A stretch of 64,000 nt of DNA, from positions 21,332,208-21,396,207 of the forward strand of contig NC_091120.1 of the NCBI RefSeq assembly GCF_040183065.1, written 5' to 3'. The stretch is from Periplaneta americana. Its lineage: Eukaryota > Arthropoda > Insecta > Blattodea > Blattidae. Position numbers and translations under genes: made by a program. The notes under the pieces are model-generated. The model did not search any database and was not told where the DNA came from. It saw only the letters and a list, made by a program, of their open reading frames with translations. Positions 60,773 through 64,000 of this stretch are shown in pieces (position 1 is the stretch's first letter; each line of letters begins with the position of its first letter).

Positions 60773-61589
60773 TACTACGAGAACTGCAAGTAAGTACACT
60801 GAGACTTGAATAATTAGCTGTTTACATGTAAACTTATTGTTCACGATGACTAAAACCACAATTTTTTTCTAGCATTTGAAAGGTTGTATTGTTCTTAATG
60901 CAAACGAGAAAAAGTATTTCTCTGCTGCCATTTCCAACACTAGGAATCCATTTTGTAAGGACGATTTTCGGTAACTAGAGTAAATCACAATGCTTATTAT
61001 TTCCATGTATGACTGCAAAAGTAAGCCAAAGCTTCGAAAAACTATGCGTCTTATAATTCGAAAAATACGGTGGCGTATATAGAAGAAAATAGACAAATTT
61101 TACAATATCCCAAATATATACAATCATCAAATGCATAATAAGTTGTAAGAGAAATTTTCCAGTCGAAAAGGCTGCCTTCATATAAAAAATTAATGTTCAT
61201 ATGACAAAAGTTAACTTCGACAAAATGGGTTACAAAACAACAAACCATTTCTTATCATTTCATCTGCAATGGTGTTTCTACATGCTTCATTTCATTTTCT
61301 TATATGTATGCTTTGGAAATTACTGATATTGTATACATTGCAAGGTATTATCGCCGCGCTCTCATGGCTAACATTCGGCAGGTCTTTGAGCGGCCTCGTG
61401 CATAACATTCGGCAGGTCTTTGAAATTTAATTGTATTATTGTTTTCAATTTCTTATGTCGCCGCTCCAATCACTCGCCTCGATTTCAATATTGCAACCAA
61501 TAAGCTGCTTCCATTATAGAATGACACCTACTTGTCTAATCCACGTGGACTAAAACCAAGGTTGCAATGTCTTGTGCTGAGGACGAACA
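60773..61589. other. Stretch without recognised gene
   Basis: CATAACATTCGGCAGGTCTT-like sequence occurs twice in tandem at about 61368-61424; otherwise nothing was recognised. Confidence 0.45.
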
Positions 61590-62285
61590 TTAAGGTATGT
61601 GATTAGTAGTACATTATGCAACGAGCCTATAATGATAGTAATTAAGAATAGAGTATGGATATTTATGAAACAAGCGCGAGTTTCATAATTTTCATACGAG
61701 CTTCTTAATTACCATTATAGGCGAGTTTCATACGACTTTTTATGCTCGACCATATTTCTAACTTGAAATTACCGGTATTCAGATGTATACATTTCATTTG
61801 TAACTGACAAGATCGGAAGTGACCTTGTTCTAGGTCGTGAATTGTGAGATGTGCGCAGACGCGAAAGTATTGATTTTTTCCGAGGAACAATAATGTCATT
61901 GACCTTGACATAGTCCCGTTAAACTTGATAATATTATAATTTTATAACCTTGATTATTGAATTCGACATTGAAAAACGAGATGACAAATTGAATTTATTT
62001 GAATATTATTTACAATTAACGCTAATTATTATAGTAACAGAACATAACCTTCTGCGACAGTTGGATTTCCAGCCTCCGTGACTTTTCGCTAATTCTCTTT
62101 CGATTGCATATCCGAGAATAATTGATACTTGCGGTTTTATAACGGTACAAAGCTGACCTGTTATTGGCTGAACAGTTGTAACCTGAGTCGTCATTGGCTG
62201 AAAGACCTGACCTTTAATGAGGTCCATTAAAGGTCTGCTACCAGGTGTATAATTACTACATTTCGGCATGGTCGAGCATAAAAAT
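61590..62285. repeat. Dispersed repeat with TTTATGCTCGACC ends, copy 2
   Basis: Parallels 10820-11401. Inner TIR unit from TTTTTATGCTCGACCATATT (about 61737) to GGCATGGTCGAGCATAAA (about 62280). The minus strand is open for 87 codons from MPKCSNYTPGSRPLMDLIKG; copy 1 shows a similar but broken MPKCSNYTPSSSPLM. Coding meaning unproven. Confidence 0.7.
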
Positions 62286-62337
62286 TATTATTAAAGAGTT
62301 GTTATTAAGAGTTAAGAATGTCAACGTACTCTTATAT

Positions 62338-62339
62338 GA

Positions 62340-62379
<40 letters not shown>

Positions 62380-62380
62380 G
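62338..62380. repeat. (AAT)n microsatellite
   Basis: Uninterrupted AAT triplets. Confidence 0.9.
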
Positions 62381-62877
62381 CCATTTAACAATATAACAAA
62401 CTAGTGCTTATTCTTATCGAGGAAGTAGACGTGACTATGTGACGCTTAGAGTGAAACCTACAGAGCAACAATCGATCTTCAAAAATTATGTTTTAAAAGC
62501 ACACCACACATTATTGTATGATGCCGACATGTTAAGCATGAGGCCAAGGCGATAATACCTATCTATAGATTACTTGCACTGAATTTTTTTTCTCCTGGAA
62601 AGGCTACATTAGTGCAAACCTGATTATCGAAACTTGTTCCCTTGTACAATGACCTGAAAATAATACATATCTCATAGAATCTACAAGTCTTAAAAAAACT
62701 AATATCTGTCCAAGAAACTTCATACATAGTAATCCTTTAAACGTGGTGTTCAGCTTATGGCAATGCAGCAAAGCACGACTTACTGTGATAACTTACATTA
62801 GTATATCTCATTATCGTAGTGTGAAGTGAATTACTTTAAGTGTGATGACTTCACATAGTTTAAAAATTTAGAATATA

Positions 62878-63764
62878 CAGGGTTGGGCACATAAAACCGG
62901 CCCCATCTCATGTCATATGATTTGGAAAATAAATTATGTAGGGTATTGATTTCTTTTCTTTCTTTTTTCTTGAAAATGTAATTATGTTGGCTAATTATGT
63001 TGGCTATACTGTATCTTCCGCGTGTTTTGTGTCATTGTTGTTACGCCATTGTTGCTTGTAACCTCTTCTGGTTGCTGTTTAAAAGTCAGACGTTCTAAAC
63101 ACATGTAAAGAGTTGTTCTTTAAATAAGCATGACTTATTCAATACCAGAGCGAATATTCATTGTGGAGGTGTACGTACAGACCAGCTCTATTAAGGAAAC
63201 ATAACAATTATTCAGAGACAAATATCCGCTTCGCTCAGTACCAGCGAAAAGCAGCATTCAAGATTCGGTGCGAAAATGGCGTGCAACTGGATCCATCAAA
63301 AATGTAACAAGGAACAGAACTCCTTCTGTCTGGACTCCTCAACTTACGGCGCGAATTAATGAATTTATGACTAGGAGTCCTCGAAAGTCTACCACGAGAT
63401 TGGCTCAACAGGTTCATGTGAGTAGAACTTGCGGACGTGTGTTGAAGTGTTTGAAATTCAAACCGTACCGAGTGACAGCTGTACAACAATTGAAAGAGCC
63501 CAATAGAGATAAATGTGTAAATTTCTGCCGCTGGTTGTTGGACATGGTTGCAGTTGCATCCGCAGTATCACCCATGAGGAATTGACACGTGTTTTCATGA
63601 ACCTGTTAAAACGTGCACTGAAGTGTCTAGATGCAGATGAAGGGCACTTCCAACATTTATTATGAAGGTAAATGCATTTTATTTTCATTCCATTTGAAGT
63701 TTGTTTCAAATCATTAGTACCTATCAATGTCATAACACGGGCCGGTTTTATCTGCCCAACCCTG
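62878..63764 (+). mobile_element. Mariner/Tc1-type deletion derivative (887 bp, TA target)
   Basis: Ends CAGGGTTGGGCACATAAAAC and the complement of TTATCTGCCCAACCCTG after TA. The transposase starts MTYSIPERIFIVEVYVQTSS (63130), has a stop in the first helix-turn-helix, then an open frame 63268-63585 (HTH2: KSTTRLAQQVHVSRTCGRVL). After a deletion, in another frame, comes the C-terminus LTRVFMNLLKRALKCLDADE ... GHFQHLL ending at 63665. The DDD catalytic core is deleted. Confidence 0.88.
63268..63585 (+). pseudogene. Transposase DNA-binding region fragment
   Basis: 105 codons: linker RKWRATGSIKNVTRNRTPSV with GRPR-hook-like basic patch, second helix-turn-helix, then FCRWLLDMVAVASAVSPMRN across the deletion junction. 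Confidence 0.8.
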
Positions 63765-64000
63765 TATATGCAGATCATAAGAGGTCCAACGAAGACTTCT
63801 ATATTTTTATATTAAGCAGATTTCCCAGTTTCACGATGTTTTCATACTAGTAACCGAGGAACAAAATATCCGTCTTAATAGCATTATAAATAGTGTGAAG
63901 CTTTCCTCAATCTGAAGCATATAGAAGCATTAACTGAAATTAAAATCAACTGGTTGTAAATGACTGTGTAATTAATTTAAATCATGAGTTTCTTCTGCAA

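Noticed and set aside
1-64000. Retrovirus or LTR-retrotransposon copies
   Set aside because: I looked for paired long direct repeats, primer-binding sites and gag/protease/integrase motifs and saw none; the reverse-transcriptase pieces are all LINE-type.

Overview
The window looks like a piece of a large, repeat-rich, AT-rich insect genome. Introns are long, splice sites are canonical GT-AG, and the transposon mix is typical of arthropods. My guess is a polyneopteran, probably a cockroach or relative, from the genome style and the frequent TAGGCCTA-like motifs. This is inference; no alignment was possible.

Four host genes can be supported. (1) Positions 135-4557, minus strand: the 5' part of a mitochondrial thioredoxin-dependent peroxidase (Prdx3 type). 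Four coding exons are present and the rest lies beyond the window start. (2) 8610-8834, plus: a complete single-exon coding region for the small APC/C subunit ANAPC13 (74 aa). (3) 11633-13031, plus: ZFAND1, two coding exons, about 276 aa, with two AN1 zinc fingers and a ubiquitin-like C-terminal part. (4) 24954-45340, minus: a single-pass receptor with signal peptide, two Ig domains, one transmembrane helix and a short Cys/His-rich tail, spread over six exons whose phases all agree (367 aa). It resembles the kinase-less FGFR-like proteins (FGFRL1/nou-darake type). The first three genes are housekeeping genes (mitochondrial peroxide removal, cell cycle, stress-granule/proteasome service). I see no functional link between them and the receptor.

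Almost everything else is transposon-derived, much of it inside the receptor's introns. Recognised are: hAT deletion derivatives with 8-bp target duplications (20124-21464, 34505-35478, 43256-44255, 57129-57954); mariner/Tc1 deletion derivatives (23262-24188, 62878-63764, 27160-28255, 54953-55680, 58786-59392 and a piece in the ZFAND1 intron); an IS630/Tc1-like element with a spliced transposase (13610-14830); pogo/Tigger-like remnants (9862-10621, 59947-60772); a 3.7-kb Merlin/ISXO2-type element carrying a hairpin minisatellite (29719-33424); Helitrons (28283-28985, 47927-49384); LINE pieces of at least three types; tRNA-headed SINEs in at least four groups, most with clear target duplications; and many MITEs and foldback elements.

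The most unusual repeat is a 0.36-0.41 kb foldback element present three times (17668-18080, 22622-22980, about 39215-39690). Two copies have 11- and 13-bp target duplications, and all three contain a sequence that can be arranged like a type I hammerhead ribozyme. That combination suggests Penelope-like or retrozyme-type retroelements. No CRISPR, rRNA gene, convincing free-standing tRNA gene or retrovirus/LTR element was seen.
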